Notes under the pieces: generated by a model
The model's input: only the letters and a program-made list of their open reading frames with translations
Told to the model about the DNA's origin: nothing
The model's database searches: none
Made by a program: the position numbers and the translations under genes
Shown: positions 43,582 through 52,722 of the stretch, piece by piece
Layout: each line of letters begins with the position of its first letter
How positions within the stretch are numbered: the stretch's first letter is position 1
Origin: an uncultured Lachnospiraceae bacterium
GTDB lineage: Bacteria; Bacillota; Clostridia; Lachnospirales; Lachnospiraceae
Reading direction: 5' to 3'
NCBI GenBank assembly: GCA_910577275.1
Contig: CAJTMW010000020.1
Span: 16,713 to 80,712 of the forward strand
DNA: 64,000 nt

Positions 43582-44850
43582 TCAGGCCATCTTCTCCGCC
43601 AGCTCCATAGCGCGCTCCACCACCACGTCCGAATTGTAGTGGGAATGCTCTCCCCAGCGTCCCAGACCGTAAATCTGATTTTCCCGCCCAAAGTCAAGAA
43701 GCTTTTCCACAATCTTTGGTTTTCCCATGGTGTTTAAGGGGTATGCATAGGCATTCAAATACCGGTAATTTTCATCCTCCGGTGAAAACATGGCCGTTCT
43801 CTCCGCTCTGGTTTCCAGCCAGTGTCCTCTGCTTTCCCGGCAGAAATTATGGCGGACCAGAATTCTGTGATAAGGAGTTTTCAAATCCGGCACATAGAGC
43901 CAGTGGGCCTGTGTGTCCAGATTCTCCGGCACATATCTGATTTCCACGGCGCTGGACTTCAAATCCTTTATAGACGAAAACAGCTCCTTTGGCATACCGG
44001 CTATTCGGGAAAAGGACGCCCACGGAATTGTCGTAATGATTTTATCCGCCATGAAAATCTGCCCGCTCTTTGTTTTCACCGCTTTCGCAGGGCAGACTTC
44101 CACGCCGTTGCTCTTTGCCGGCGTCCCATGCCCGGACGGTGTGCAGTCAATTTCTTCCGCCCCGCACCCGTACACTACCTTCGGCGCAACCGCCTCCGCC
44201 ATCCGCTTCCAGACCTCGCCGTATCCGTACTTTTTCGGGTAATAAAAGGAGGCATGGCCCGGCTGGGAGCCAAAAGGCTTTCTCGCAAGGCAGGAACGGA
44301 GGGTATCCTCAAAGCTCACATCGGGGAGCTTATCCAGCCAGTAGATTCCAAGCGTATCAAGCTCGTCCGCAAACATTTTCTGATTGTAGGGCAGCATGTA
44401 ATCATCCGCAATCTTTTGCCCCAGCTTCCAGATAATCCACTCCACAAACCGCTCCGGCACCGGCTCGCCGCTGTTGCACCCCGCCTTTGCTATGGAAGAA
44501 AGATATTCCACCTGTTCCTCTAAGGGAAACTGCCAGATATTGGCCTCCAGGGGATGTCCCACCACCGCGCTTTCCAGATAAATACGGCTGTCCCTGCAAA
44601 AAAGCTCCCACTCCTCCTCTGGCAGAAAATCAAACAGAAATTCACACACCTTCGGCCTTCTCACGTCAAGGAAATGCCCGCCGCCGATATCCAGGGGGCT
44701 GCCGTCAACCATGACAGAGCGGCAGAGCCCGCCCGCTTCCTTCTCCTTTTCCAGAACCAGAAAGGAATCCTCCCCTTTTCTTTTTAACATATTTGCAAAA
44801 GTAAGGCCGGCAGGACCGGCCCCTAAAATCAGATATTTTACCTTTTCCAT
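43582..44850 (-). CDS. FAD-dependent oxidoreductase (UGM/protoporphyrinogen-oxidase-like)
   Basis: A 422-residue flavoprotein. The dinucleotide fold is ILGAGPAGLTFANML, and GGGHFLDVRRPKV resembles the substrate loop of UDP-galactopyranose mutase-like enzymes. A C-terminal GLGRWGEHSHYNSD closes the FAD site. GGAGG lies 8 nt before the chosen ATG. Its start overlaps the end of the GT2 gene by 13 nt. In this setting it may isomerise or oxidise a nucleotide- or lipid-linked sugar. Confidence 0.8.
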   Translation of the reverse strand: MEKVKYLILGAGPAGLTFANMLKRKGEDSFLVLEKEKEAGGLCRSVMVDGSPLDIGGGHFLDVRRPKVCEFLFDFLPEEEWELFCRDSRIYLESAVVGHPLEANIWQFPLEEQVEYLSSIAKAGCNSGEPVPERFVEWIIWKLGQKIADDYMLPYNQKMFADELDTLGIYWLDKLPDVSFEDTLRSCLARKPFGSQPGHASFYYPKKYGYGEVWKRMAEAVAPKVVYGCGAEEIDCTPSGHGTPAKSNGVEVCPAKAVKTKSGQIFMADKIITTIPWASFSRIAGMPKELFSSIKDLKSSAVEIRYVPENLDTQAHWLYVPDLKTPYHRILVRHNFCRESRGHWLETRAERTAMFSPEDENYRYLNAYAYPLNTMGKPKIVEKLLDFGRENQIYGLGRWGEHSHYNSDVVVERAMELAEKMA

Positions 44851-45557
44851 TTGCATACCTCCGGCTCATGCTTTTTCAGCATAAATAAAATTTTAAGGGC
44901 TTCCGTCACAGAGCTTCCCTTTAAGCTGGAAGCCGTTCCCACATAGTGAATCGGAACCTCCACCGTGCGCAGGTTCCGGCAGTAATAGCGCATTTCCGTC
45001 TGATACATATGTCCTGTGGACAGAAAGCTGTCCAGATGCATCTGCTCAAGAATTTCCCTCTGAAAGCCCTCAAAGCCGCTGGTCATGTCCTTAAGCGCAG
45101 TACCAAGCACCGCATTGGACAAAAAAGTGCCGCCCTGGCTTAAAATCCGCCGGTACAAGGGCTGCTCTTTCATGGAACCGCCGTCCATAAACCGTGAGCC
45201 CCAGACGCAGTCGTAGCCCTCCTCCAGCTTTTCCAGAAACTGGGGAATTTCCGAGGGCAGATGGCTTCCCCCGCCGTCCATCTCAATTATCCGCTCCGCC
45301 CCGTCGGCAAGGGCCCTCTTAAAGCCCTCCAGATAACAGCTGATAACCCCGGTGGACTTTTCATGGAAAATACATTTCACCTTATCGCTTAATCTTTCTC
45401 TGTCCCGTATGATTTCCTCTGTCCTGTCCTTCGAATAGCTGTCAATTACCGGATAAATATGTAAGTTGTCATAGGGCAGACCCAGAATCTCATCCAGAAT
45501 CCACCCCATGGTCGCCTCCTCGTTTGCCACGGGCATCACGATAATTGTTTTCTTCAT
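44838..45557 (-). CDS. GT2 glycosyltransferase (polyprenyl-phosphate sugar synthase-like)
   Basis: A 239-residue GT-A enzyme. MPVANEEATMGWILDEIL begins the nucleotide-binding fold. The place of the metal-binding DxD reads EMDGGGSH, so the second Asp is Gly. WGSRFMDGGS and the DMTSGFEGFQREIL acceptor region fit dolichyl-phosphate-mannose-synthase-like proteins. There are no membrane helices. It probably loads a sugar on undecaprenyl phosphate for the GT-C enzymes encoded beside it. Confidence 0.8.
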   Translation of the reverse strand: MKKTIIVMPVANEEATMGWILDEILGLPYDNLHIYPVIDSYSKDRTEEIIRDRERLSDKVKCIFHEKSTGVISCYLEGFKRALADGAERIIEMDGGGSHLPSEIPQFLEKLEEGYDCVWGSRFMDGGSMKEQPLYRRILSQGGTFLSNAVLGTALKDMTSGFEGFQREILEQMHLDSFLSTGHMYQTEMRYYCRNLRTVEVPIHYVGTASSLKGSSVTEALKILFMLKKHEPEVCKWKR

Positions 45558-45564
45558 CTCCACC

Positions 45565-47061
45565 TCATTTGTAAAATTCATTACTGAATATCAGATAATC
45601 GTCTCCGTCAACCAGAATAACCCTTCCTGCCAGAACATTACTGTAGGTCTCAAACAGATTCTTTGAAATCAGTAAAAGAGCGTCTTTATCCTCCACGAAT
45701 ACGGGAACGCCCCCTTCTATGGGCTTCATATCCCCGATGATATAAATATCCGCCACGCTGTTCTGCTCCCACTCGTTCTGACGGCAGTACTCATTCCGGC
45801 TGTTTTCAATGTAAATTCCGGCGCCCCGGTACTCCGGGTATTTTTCTATCAGGCAGGAAATATCCCTCCTGATATCCGTGTTGTTTTCATATTCCAATGT
45901 CTGCAGATTCCACAGGGACTTTTTCACACTGGTTCCAAGACCGATAACCGGAAGCAAAAGCAGTATCAGCGCGGCCGCCTTCCTTTTGCCGGGAAGGTCC
46001 AGGGCCCGTCCCAGAACCGCTCCGGTAATCACGCAAAATGGCAGATAACAGATATAACCGTACCACTCCATAAACGAACCGGAAACACTGTAAGCTGCCA
46101 GCGAAACCAAAAGCCACACCGCAAACAGATACAGTCTGCTTCCAATGATTTTTCTCAACAGGCTTTTTCCGTCCGCTGCTCTCTTTTCCTCTTTCCTCCG
46201 GAAAAAAAGAAGCGCCAGCGACCCGAGGATTGCCGCAAGAGAAAGCAAAACCACAGGCTTCGTCCCGAAATATCTGATATATCCCAGATAATCAGACTCC
46301 TTCGTAACCCTGTCCACAATTTCCACGCCAAACATCTGCGCAAAAAAAGCAAATCCGTCGTAGGAAAACCGCACCGCCGCCCAGATTCCCGTAGGAAGCG
46401 CCGCGCCAATTGCCGCGCCGATATAATGCTTTAGCTTAAGCTTTTTATAAATTCTCGGCAGATACAGAATACAGACCACTACCCCGATTCCCATATGCAT
46501 ACACTTTGCCATAAAGGCCAGCGACAAAAACACGCCGCAGCCAGTAAGAAACCAGGGTCTTTTTTCCGACTCATACAGACATACCATGGCTGCCATAAAC
46601 ATCAGCAAATACAGAGCGTCCGCATCCGCGCTTCTTGCCATATGGAAGAAAAACATATCCGTATAGGAGACGAAAACCATCCCGGCAATCACTGCCGCCT
46701 TTTTCCCGAAATATCTTGCCGTTGATATAAAAATCAGCACAAAAAGCAGCACCGCGGCTATCGCAGAGGGCAGCCGCATGGCAAAAAAGCTAAAGCCCAG
46801 GCTCTGAAAACACAGGGCAATGCACCACATGATAAAGGGCGGCTTCAAATTATAATAGTCAACCGCATATCGGTAGGTCTGCACCCACCAGTTCCCTGAC
46901 TGAATCATTTCATAGGCGTTAATCCCGTAGATAGCCTCGTCCCAATTCTGAGTCCCGGCCTCGCCCAAATGATAAAAGCACAACACACAAGTCCATGCGG
47001 TAAGAAGTAAAAACATTCCCGCAAATAAGAGCTTTCTTATAAAAATATCTTTCCTTTCCAA
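45565..47061 (-). CDS. GT39/ArnT-like membrane glycosyltransferase
   Basis: A 498-residue protein with about eleven membrane helices. The first external loop has the catalytic-type acidic motif NWDEAIYGINAYEMIQSG and the later KPPFIMWCIAL, as in ArnT and PMT enzymes. The C-terminal about 110 residues lie outside. The start is TTG at 47061 with AAGGGG upstream. It likely uses a polyprenyl-phosphate sugar and ends 8 nt before the GT2 gene. Confidence 0.82.
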   Translation of the reverse strand: MERKDIFIRKLLFAGMFLLLTAWTCVLCFYHLGEAGTQNWDEAIYGINAYEMIQSGNWWVQTYRYAVDYYNLKPPFIMWCIALCFQSLGFSFFAMRLPSAIAAVLLFVLIFISTARYFGKKAAVIAGMVFVSYTDMFFFHMARSADADALYLLMFMAAMVCLYESEKRPWFLTGCGVFLSLAFMAKCMHMGIGVVVCILYLPRIYKKLKLKHYIGAAIGAALPTGIWAAVRFSYDGFAFFAQMFGVEIVDRVTKESDYLGYIRYFGTKPVVLLSLAAILGSLALLFFRRKEEKRAADGKSLLRKIIGSRLYLFAVWLLVSLAAYSVSGSFMEWYGYICYLPFCVITGAVLGRALDLPGKRKAAALILLLLPVIGLGTSVKKSLWNLQTLEYENNTDIRRDISCLIEKYPEYRGAGIYIENSRNEYCRQNEWEQNSVADIYIIGDMKPIEGGVPVFVEDKDALLLISKNLFETYSNVLAGRVILVDGDDYLIFSNEFYK

Positions 47062-47095
47062 AATTTTGTTCCCCTTTTACAACTGATTGCCTGTC

Positions 47096-48196
47096 TTATT
47101 TCACTGTATAGGCATTGCAGGCGTCAATCACCATCCCCGCCTCCTCGTCCGTCATTTCCGGGAAAAGAGGAAGCGTAATACAATGGGAGGCAAGATACTC
47201 CGCATTGGGGCAGTCCCCCGGCTGATAGCCCAGATTCTTATAGGCTTTCTGCAGATGGCAGGGCACCGGATAGTGCCGGTTGCACTCGATTCCCTTTTCC
47301 TCCATATAAGCAAGGAAGTCTCCCGGGTCCTCCACGGTAATCACAAACAGATGGAACACCGGCTCTGTGTTCGCCGGATGGGCCTGCATGGCAAGCAAAG
47401 GATTCGTGATTTCCCTCAGATATCTTCTTCCGATTTCCCGACGCCTTTCTGTCCATTGCGGCAGATATTTCAGGCTGACGCTCAAAACCGCCCCCTGCAG
47501 CCCCTCCAACCGGTAATTATATCCAACCACGTCATGATAATACCTCACCTGACATCCCTGATTTTTGATGGTGGTAATGGCGTCATAGTATTCCTTTTTG
47601 TAACAGGTGACGCTTCCGCCTTCGCCAAAGGCATAGAGATTCTTGCCCGGATAAAAGCTGAAGCACCCAAGCTCTCCCAGACTTCCCGCCATCCTGCCCT
47701 CATAGGTCGCCCCGTGGGCCTGAGCGCAGTCCTCCACCACGTAAAGTCCGTACCTGTCGGCAATCTCCTTTACCTTATTATACTCGAAAGGCTGTCCATA
47801 TAAATGGACTCCAAGGATTGCTTTCGTTTTTTTTGTGATTTTTTCCTCGATTTTATCCGGGTCAATTTCCCAGGTATCGCCGGTACAGTCCACAAAAACA
47901 GGCACGGCTCCCGTATAAGTCACTCCCCACGCGGTTGCTATGTAGGTGTTGGCAGGGACAATCACCTCATCCCCCTCTCCGATTCCCAGCGCCATCATGG
48001 CACAGTGCAATGCGGAAGTCCCGTTGTTCACCCCCGCCGCATAAGGCACCTGACAGTAACCGGCAAATTCCCTGTCAAACTTATCCGCGAATTTCCCGCC
48101 TGAAAAGGCCGTTTCCCGGCAGACCGCCTCGATTGCCTCAAGATACTCCTCTTTGTGCTTCTCATAATCTCTCGATAAATCAATTCTTTTTAACAT
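47096..48196 (-). CDS. DegT/DnrJ/EryC1/StrS aminotransferase
   Basis: A 366-residue PLP enzyme that makes amino sugars from keto-sugar nucleotides. Conserved blocks: NNGTSALHCAMMALGIGEGD, VPANTYIATAW, EDCAQAHGA and the PLP lysine in FSFYPGKNLYAFGEGG. GGAGG lies 6 nt before the ATG at 48196. It implies the cluster's glycan contains an amino-deoxy sugar. The keto-sugar-forming dehydratase must be encoded elsewhere. Confidence 0.93.
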   Translation of the reverse strand: MLKRIDLSRDYEKHKEEYLEAIEAVCRETAFSGGKFADKFDREFAGYCQVPYAAGVNNGTSALHCAMMALGIGEGDEVIVPANTYIATAWGVTYTGAVPVFVDCTGDTWEIDPDKIEEKITKKTKAILGVHLYGQPFEYNKVKEIADRYGLYVVEDCAQAHGATYEGRMAGSLGELGCFSFYPGKNLYAFGEGGSVTCYKKEYYDAITTIKNQGCQVRYYHDVVGYNYRLEGLQGAVLSVSLKYLPQWTERRREIGRRYLREITNPLLAMQAHPANTEPVFHLFVITVEDPGDFLAYMEEKGIECNRHYPVPCHLQKAYKNLGYQPGDCPNAEYLASHCITLPLFPEMTDEEAGMVIDACNAYTVK

Positions 48197-48929
48197 TGTT
48201 TTCCTCCCGAAATGCCTTATGCAGCTTCCACATCCGAACCACATAATTTTTTATGGTCTTCCACACCTTCACGGTGGTGTTGTAATCCTCCTGCCACTCC
48301 ACGGGCATATCGTAAATCACTACCCCCATCCGCTCCGCCCTAAGCAGAAACTCTATGGTATAAAACCACCCGTTATCATTGCTGCAGACTGCCGCCAGCT
48401 TCTCGGCGGTATCCTTCCGAAGAAAGGTAAATCCGCACACCGCGTCCGTCGCCTTCATATGGAAAAACAGCTTTAACAAAAACACAAGCCCCATAGAGGT
48501 GATTTTGCGGTACCACTTTCTTCCCTTTGTGTCCGACTCCTTACTGAAACGGCTCCCGTTCACATACTCAAGTTCCGGCCTTGTCCGAAACAGCTCGATG
48601 GTCTTCCCCAGATATTTCAAATCCGTGGACAAATCAATGTCCATATACCCCACCAGCGCGCTCTCATTTAAGGCAATCCCCTTACGAAAAGCCACGCCCA
48701 CGCCACGCTCCTCCATTCGGATGTAGGATACCTCCGGGTACTTTTCCGAAAGCTCCTTTCCAATCTCCGGCGTTTCGTCGTCGGAGCCGTTGTCCAGAAT
48801 GGTGAGCTTATAAGGTATGGTAATATTTTCCTTCAAATACGCCATTGTCCTGTCGATTCCGTTTTGGAGCCGGAGCCGCTCGTTCAAAACCGGAAACAAA
48901 AGATTAATTGATAATTCTTCCCCGCTCAA
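48180..48929 (-). CDS. GT2 glycosyltransferase (dolichyl-phosphate-glucose synthase-like)
   Basis: A 249-residue GT-A enzyme with FPVLNERLRLQNGIDRT, LDNGSDDETPEIG and the metal site GYMDIDLST. KATDAVCGFTFLRKD is the acceptor-side block. The start is TTG at 48929, overlapping the upstream stop as TTGA, with GGTGG before it. The end overlaps the aminotransferase start by 17 nt. Confidence 0.88.
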   Translation of the reverse strand: MSGEELSINLLFPVLNERLRLQNGIDRTMAYLKENITIPYKLTILDNGSDDETPEIGKELSEKYPEVSYIRMEERGVGVAFRKGIALNESALVGYMDIDLSTDLKYLGKTIELFRTRPELEYVNGSRFSKESDTKGRKWYRKITSMGLVFLLKLFFHMKATDAVCGFTFLRKDTAEKLAAVCSNDNGWFYTIEFLLRAERMGVVIYDMPVEWQEDYNTTVKVWKTIKNYVVRMWKLHKAFREENNVKKN

Positions 48930-49891
48930 TGTTTTACCACCTTTTCTATATCCGAAACCAGATATCTTTGCTGTTTAAAGATTAAATTAAGCATCACCGA
49001 AAGATATTTTAAAATAATCGTAAGAAGGGCAAACACCCCGAAAAAGCCCAGAGCCAGAAATCCCATAGTGGAAAGCCAGCCCTCCACGGGCTTCGTATTG
49101 TCGTTTAGGAAATCGCTGATAATATAGATTCCCATAAACACCGTGACCATCAAAAACACGCCGCAGATAATCGCCGACGTCCGCTCAAGCACGTTGGTGA
49201 AATAAATAAAAGAGTCCAGCGCCAGCGTCGTCCGCTCCGATGCCACCGTCTTGTTTTTCACACGCACGTCCACGTCCCGGCTGTCATAATAAATGGTGGC
49301 GTTCCCAAGCCCGCAGTCCATATAAACCGCTTTTCTGTAGGGAATATACTGCCCCATGGACTTGATTCTGTTGATTGCCCGCCGCGACATCACCCGGAAG
49401 GTCTCCGGCCCGATTTTGCCGTTTCCCCGCTTTGTCTTGTTATAAAGGGCATAAAAAAGCTTCGACGTGAGCCTCATTTTCCCTTTACTGCTGGCCGCCA
49501 CAATGTCATTGCCCTCCAACAGCTTATAGTATACGTCCATAATGACCTTCTCGTCATAGTCCACGAAAATATCGTCAAACTCGTACACAAAGTCACCTAT
49601 GGCAATATCCCTTCCGGCGTTCATTGCGCTCTCCAGCCCCTGGAAAAAGCTCATGTGCACCACATTTACCATCACATGGAGCTTTCTCTCCTCCACATAC
49701 TCCTTCAAAAGCTCCACAGTATTGTCCTGGCAGGCGTCGTCCACACACACGATTTCAAACTGCTCAAAATGATTTTCACAGGTACGGATAACCGTATCCA
49801 GAAAAAATTTCAGATAAGGGGCTGAGTTGTGAAGATAAATAACAAGCGATATGAATTTCTTTTCCTTTACAATTTGTGTTGTATTTTCCAT
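48926..49891 (-). CDS. GT2 glycosyltransferase with two C-terminal membrane helices (GtrB-like)
   Basis: A 321-residue protein. The GT-A domain has VIYLHNSAPYLKFFLDTVI, VDDACQDNTVELL and a DxD-like FDDIFVDYDEK. Two membrane helices (about 240-262 and 276-300) match GtrB and polyprenyl-phosphate glycosyltransferases. It would form another lipid-linked sugar donor for the GT-C proteins. Confidence 0.88.
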   Translation of the reverse strand: MENTTQIVKEKKFISLVIYLHNSAPYLKFFLDTVIRTCENHFEQFEIVCVDDACQDNTVELLKEYVEERKLHVMVNVVHMSFFQGLESAMNAGRDIAIGDFVYEFDDIFVDYDEKVIMDVYYKLLEGNDIVAASSKGKMRLTSKLFYALYNKTKRGNGKIGPETFRVMSRRAINRIKSMGQYIPYRKAVYMDCGLGNATIYYDSRDVDVRVKNKTVASERTTLALDSFIYFTNVLERTSAIICGVFLMVTVFMGIYIISDFLNDNTKPVEGWLSTMGFLALGFFGVFALLTIILKYLSVMLNLIFKQQRYLVSDIEKVVKH

Positions 49892-49900
49892 ACTTCTCCT

Positions 49901-51130
49901 TTATTTTAAGTAATCGTCCAGGTCGTAAACCGTGTTGATTTTGCCTGAGAGCACACTGACAAAGGTGGGATTTGCGCTCATCACCCTGATTGCCGTGGGC
50001 CTTGAATCGTCCACCTCCGAGCTCTTTAAAATCGGCTTCATGGAATACAGCGATTCCACGTAGGTATAAGCATACTCGGGCTTCATATATTTATCCGCCA
50101 GATGAGACATATAAGGCCATGCCGACTCCGGCTTGTTTGGACATGTGCTGCAGTTCCCCAGATTTTCCGGCGAGCAGCGCCCCTCCATACCGCTCTGGCA
50201 GGAGAAGGAAGGCTTCGAATCATAGCTCGTGATGTGAGGCGTAAAGGTCACCGCCGTCAGCGAGTGAAGCCCTGTCTTTCCAAAAGGCATGATGGAAAAG
50301 AAAGGCCCGTCCATCACGGTAATTCCAATACCCTTCAGCCGCTCCGACGGCTTGCAGAGGATGATTTCGCAGAGCTCATATTTTATCTGAAACATTTCCG
50401 CCGCCGCTTTTCCCGGCGCGCTTCTCGTCCCGCTCTGCTGCAGCGCCCCCGGCGAACCGCTGTCCGATACGCCTGACATTCCATTCCCTGAGCCGCCGGA
50501 TACGTCCTCCACCTTGTCGATTATCTGGTTGACGGACGCATAGGTGGCGTTCAGCACATAGCCTGTCTCATAGCTTTTCCCGTCCGCAAGAACTATCTCA
50601 TAGACCTCTTCTCTTTTTATAATTCTGTCAATCCTCGCGTGGAACACAAAGGTTACCGCGCTGTTCCCGAAAAGCCTGTCCTCGTAATATTCTTGCAGAA
50701 TTTTTGCGTCGTAGGTATATTCCTCCGTGAGAAAAGCGCCGTCGCACATCCCCTCTTTAAAATACTTGGAAGCTGCGACCTCCTCGCACTTGATTTCCGC
50801 CGCCCGGCAGAATTCCTGAAACTGTTTCGCGTTTGTCCAGGAAAATTTACCCGACGTGGCATAAATCTGCTCGAATTTATCATGAATGCAAAAACCGAAA
50901 TCCTCCGTGAACCGCCTGAAATATCCGGCGGACTTTACCGCTGTTGTCAGGCTTCTGGGATAATGATAGCCCATGTGAACCCTTGCCTGATTGATATAAG
51001 TAGCCCTCTGGAAAGGCGCACCATCATATTCAAGCACCAGAACCTTCTGCCCTCTTTCCGCGCAAAAGGCGGCGGCATACAGACCGTACAATCCGGCCCC
51101 TATTATAATTTTGTCAAACCGCTCTTTCAT
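49901..51130 (-). CDS. FAD-dependent oxidoreductase with a Cys cluster
   Basis: A 409-residue DAO-type flavoprotein. FAD fold at residues 7-20 (KIIIGAGLYGLYAA), then TYINQARVHMGYHYPRS. A Ser/Gly-rich insertion (about 209-243) interrupts the domain. Four Cys lie close together (311, 319, 327, 330; GNCSTCPNKPESAW), possibly a zinc or iron-sulfur site. It may oxidise a sugar intermediate of the glycan cluster. AAAGGA precedes the ATG. Confidence 0.78.
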   Translation of the reverse strand: MKERFDKIIIGAGLYGLYAAAFCAERGQKVLVLEYDGAPFQRATYINQARVHMGYHYPRSLTTAVKSAGYFRRFTEDFGFCIHDKFEQIYATSGKFSWTNAKQFQEFCRAAEIKCEEVAASKYFKEGMCDGAFLTEEYTYDAKILQEYYEDRLFGNSAVTFVFHARIDRIIKREEVYEIVLADGKSYETGYVLNATYASVNQIIDKVEDVSGGSGNGMSGVSDSGSPGALQQSGTRSAPGKAAAEMFQIKYELCEIILCKPSERLKGIGITVMDGPFFSIMPFGKTGLHSLTAVTFTPHITSYDSKPSFSCQSGMEGRCSPENLGNCSTCPNKPESAWPYMSHLADKYMKPEYAYTYVESLYSMKPILKSSEVDDSRPTAIRVMSANPTFVSVLSGKINTVYDLDDYLK

Positions 51131-51186
51131 ATTTAAATCCTTTCCTGTTTTATGTCAACACTCCGGGCATCCGGTATTTCCCTGTT

Positions 51187-52710
51187 TTACTCTTTCCCGA
51201 AAACCGGAATTTTATAAATCGTATATTCTTCCCCTCTTGCAGTCTTTTCCTCCGTCCGGTACAAAACTTCGTACTCCTCAAGCTTCTCACCGTCCGTGAT
51301 GCAGGAGCCTCCCGAATCCAAAAGATAAAACACATCCCTGTCCCCGAATCTTGTCCGAACCAGATTCAGCAGCTCCTCAACCGTAATCCGCTTCTCCTGC
51401 TCCTCATTATAATCCGCATAGGAAGCCATTTCCCCGTTTCCGGCAAAATAAAACCTGTGCTTCGGAAGCCATGCAAGAACCGTGGATGCCATGGACACAT
51501 TGGAAGAAAAAACAATCTCTTCCTTTCCGATGTACTGCTCGATATATTCTGCCGCTCCCTGCCCGTCCGAGTAAAGCCCGTGCAGCGCATTGTCCAGGCT
51601 GGAGGTCTCCTCCCCGGAGTTCCACTGTGTGAACATGCTTACGCACAGCACTAAAAATAACACCTGTATTCCCAAAAGCAGTCCGGCTCCCGCCCTGTCT
51701 GTCAGTCCCTTTTCTTTTCTCTGAGCGTCCAGCACCCACAGCGTCCAAATCAGGGCAAAGCAAAGGGCTATGAAATGCCAGATATGGAGCTGATACACCA
51801 TAACGCTGAATACCGCTTCAAACAGATATGCAACGACCATCACCGCTGCCGCCCAACAACTTTTGATGCGGATGGAAACCGCCAGAAGAAGGAGGAGCAG
51901 CAAAAGGAGCATGATACTGCAAAAGCCCTCTCCCCTCCCTGTCAGACGTTCCATAATCCAGAGGCTGTAATTTCTGGTTTCGCTCAAAAACTCCCGTCCC
52001 CCGGGAAATCTCATCTGAAACGCCGCGCTGTCCGACACCTGATAAAACTGCGCAACCCACAAAAAAAGACTGGCCGGGGGTATCCAGATTCCTTTCAGAA
52101 TTCGCAAAGCCGCCGCCGGAGATTTCTCCTTATAGCTTCGCCATAGATTTTCACACAGCCACATCAGCGAAATCATACCCGCCGCCGCAATCGCTATGGT
52201 GTCGGCCTGCACCAGAAGCCCCAGAAGCAGTCCGTAGCAGACAGCCTTTTCGTTTCGTTTTGGATAACACACAGCCAATAATATCAAAATAAGCGCTATC
52301 AGGCAATAATTCCTTGCAATATCAGCATAAAAATAAGAAAAAGCCGGGCTAAACAGACTCGCCGCCTTCACAAAAGGGTGAATCGGAGCCCTGAACAGAT
52401 AAATACCGGCGGTTACTGCCATAATAGAATAGCTGATAAGCCCTATTGACCGAAAAGGCAGCCCCAGCTTTGCAAAAGGCATCACAATCAGATACCACAG
52501 ACAGGGATGCCCCTGATACCGGATTTCCGCAAAAAGTCCTGCCGGCGACAGCTCCCTTGCCATAAGCCAGACATTCGCCTCATCCCGCCAGGGCTCGTGA
52601 CGCGCCAGCAAAAGCCCGTTAAACGCCAGATATCCGGCAAATACACAAAACAAAATTAAATTTAAAATTAACTTTTTATCCAACCGTATCTTATCTTTTA
52701 CTGTCTGCAT
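51187..52710 (-). CDS. GT-C-type polytopic membrane protein
   Basis: A 507-residue protein with about twelve membrane helices. The first external loop has HEPWRDEANVWLMARELSPA, an acidic DE motif like that of GT39-type enzymes, then RYQGHPCLWYLIV. A C-terminal external part (about 385-507) carries YYIxDSGG-like stretches. It is probably the third GT-C enzyme of the cluster; the gene after it encodes the Cys-cluster flavoprotein. Confidence 0.75.
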   Translation of the reverse strand: MQTVKDKIRLDKKLILNLILFCVFAGYLAFNGLLLARHEPWRDEANVWLMARELSPAGLFAEIRYQGHPCLWYLIVMPFAKLGLPFRSIGLISYSIMAVTAGIYLFRAPIHPFVKAASLFSPAFSYFYADIARNYCLIALILILLAVCYPKRNEKAVCYGLLLGLLVQADTIAIAAAGMISLMWLCENLWRSYKEKSPAAALRILKGIWIPPASLFLWVAQFYQVSDSAAFQMRFPGGREFLSETRNYSLWIMERLTGRGEGFCSIMLLLLLLLLLAVSIRIKSCWAAAVMVVAYLFEAVFSVMVYQLHIWHFIALCFALIWTLWVLDAQRKEKGLTDRAGAGLLLGIQVLFLVLCVSMFTQWNSGEETSSLDNALHGLYSDGQGAAEYIEQYIGKEEIVFSSNVSMASTVLAWLPKHRFYFAGNGEMASYADYNEEQEKRITVEELLNLVRTRFGDRDVFYLLDSGGSCITDGEKLEEYEVLYRTEEKTARGEEYTIYKIPVFGKE

Positions 52711-52722
52711 GTTCTCACCGTT

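Noticed and set aside
49990..50476. Long plus-strand frames opposite the flavoprotein gene
   Set aside because: Antisense shadows of a well-supported flavoprotein; no start signals.
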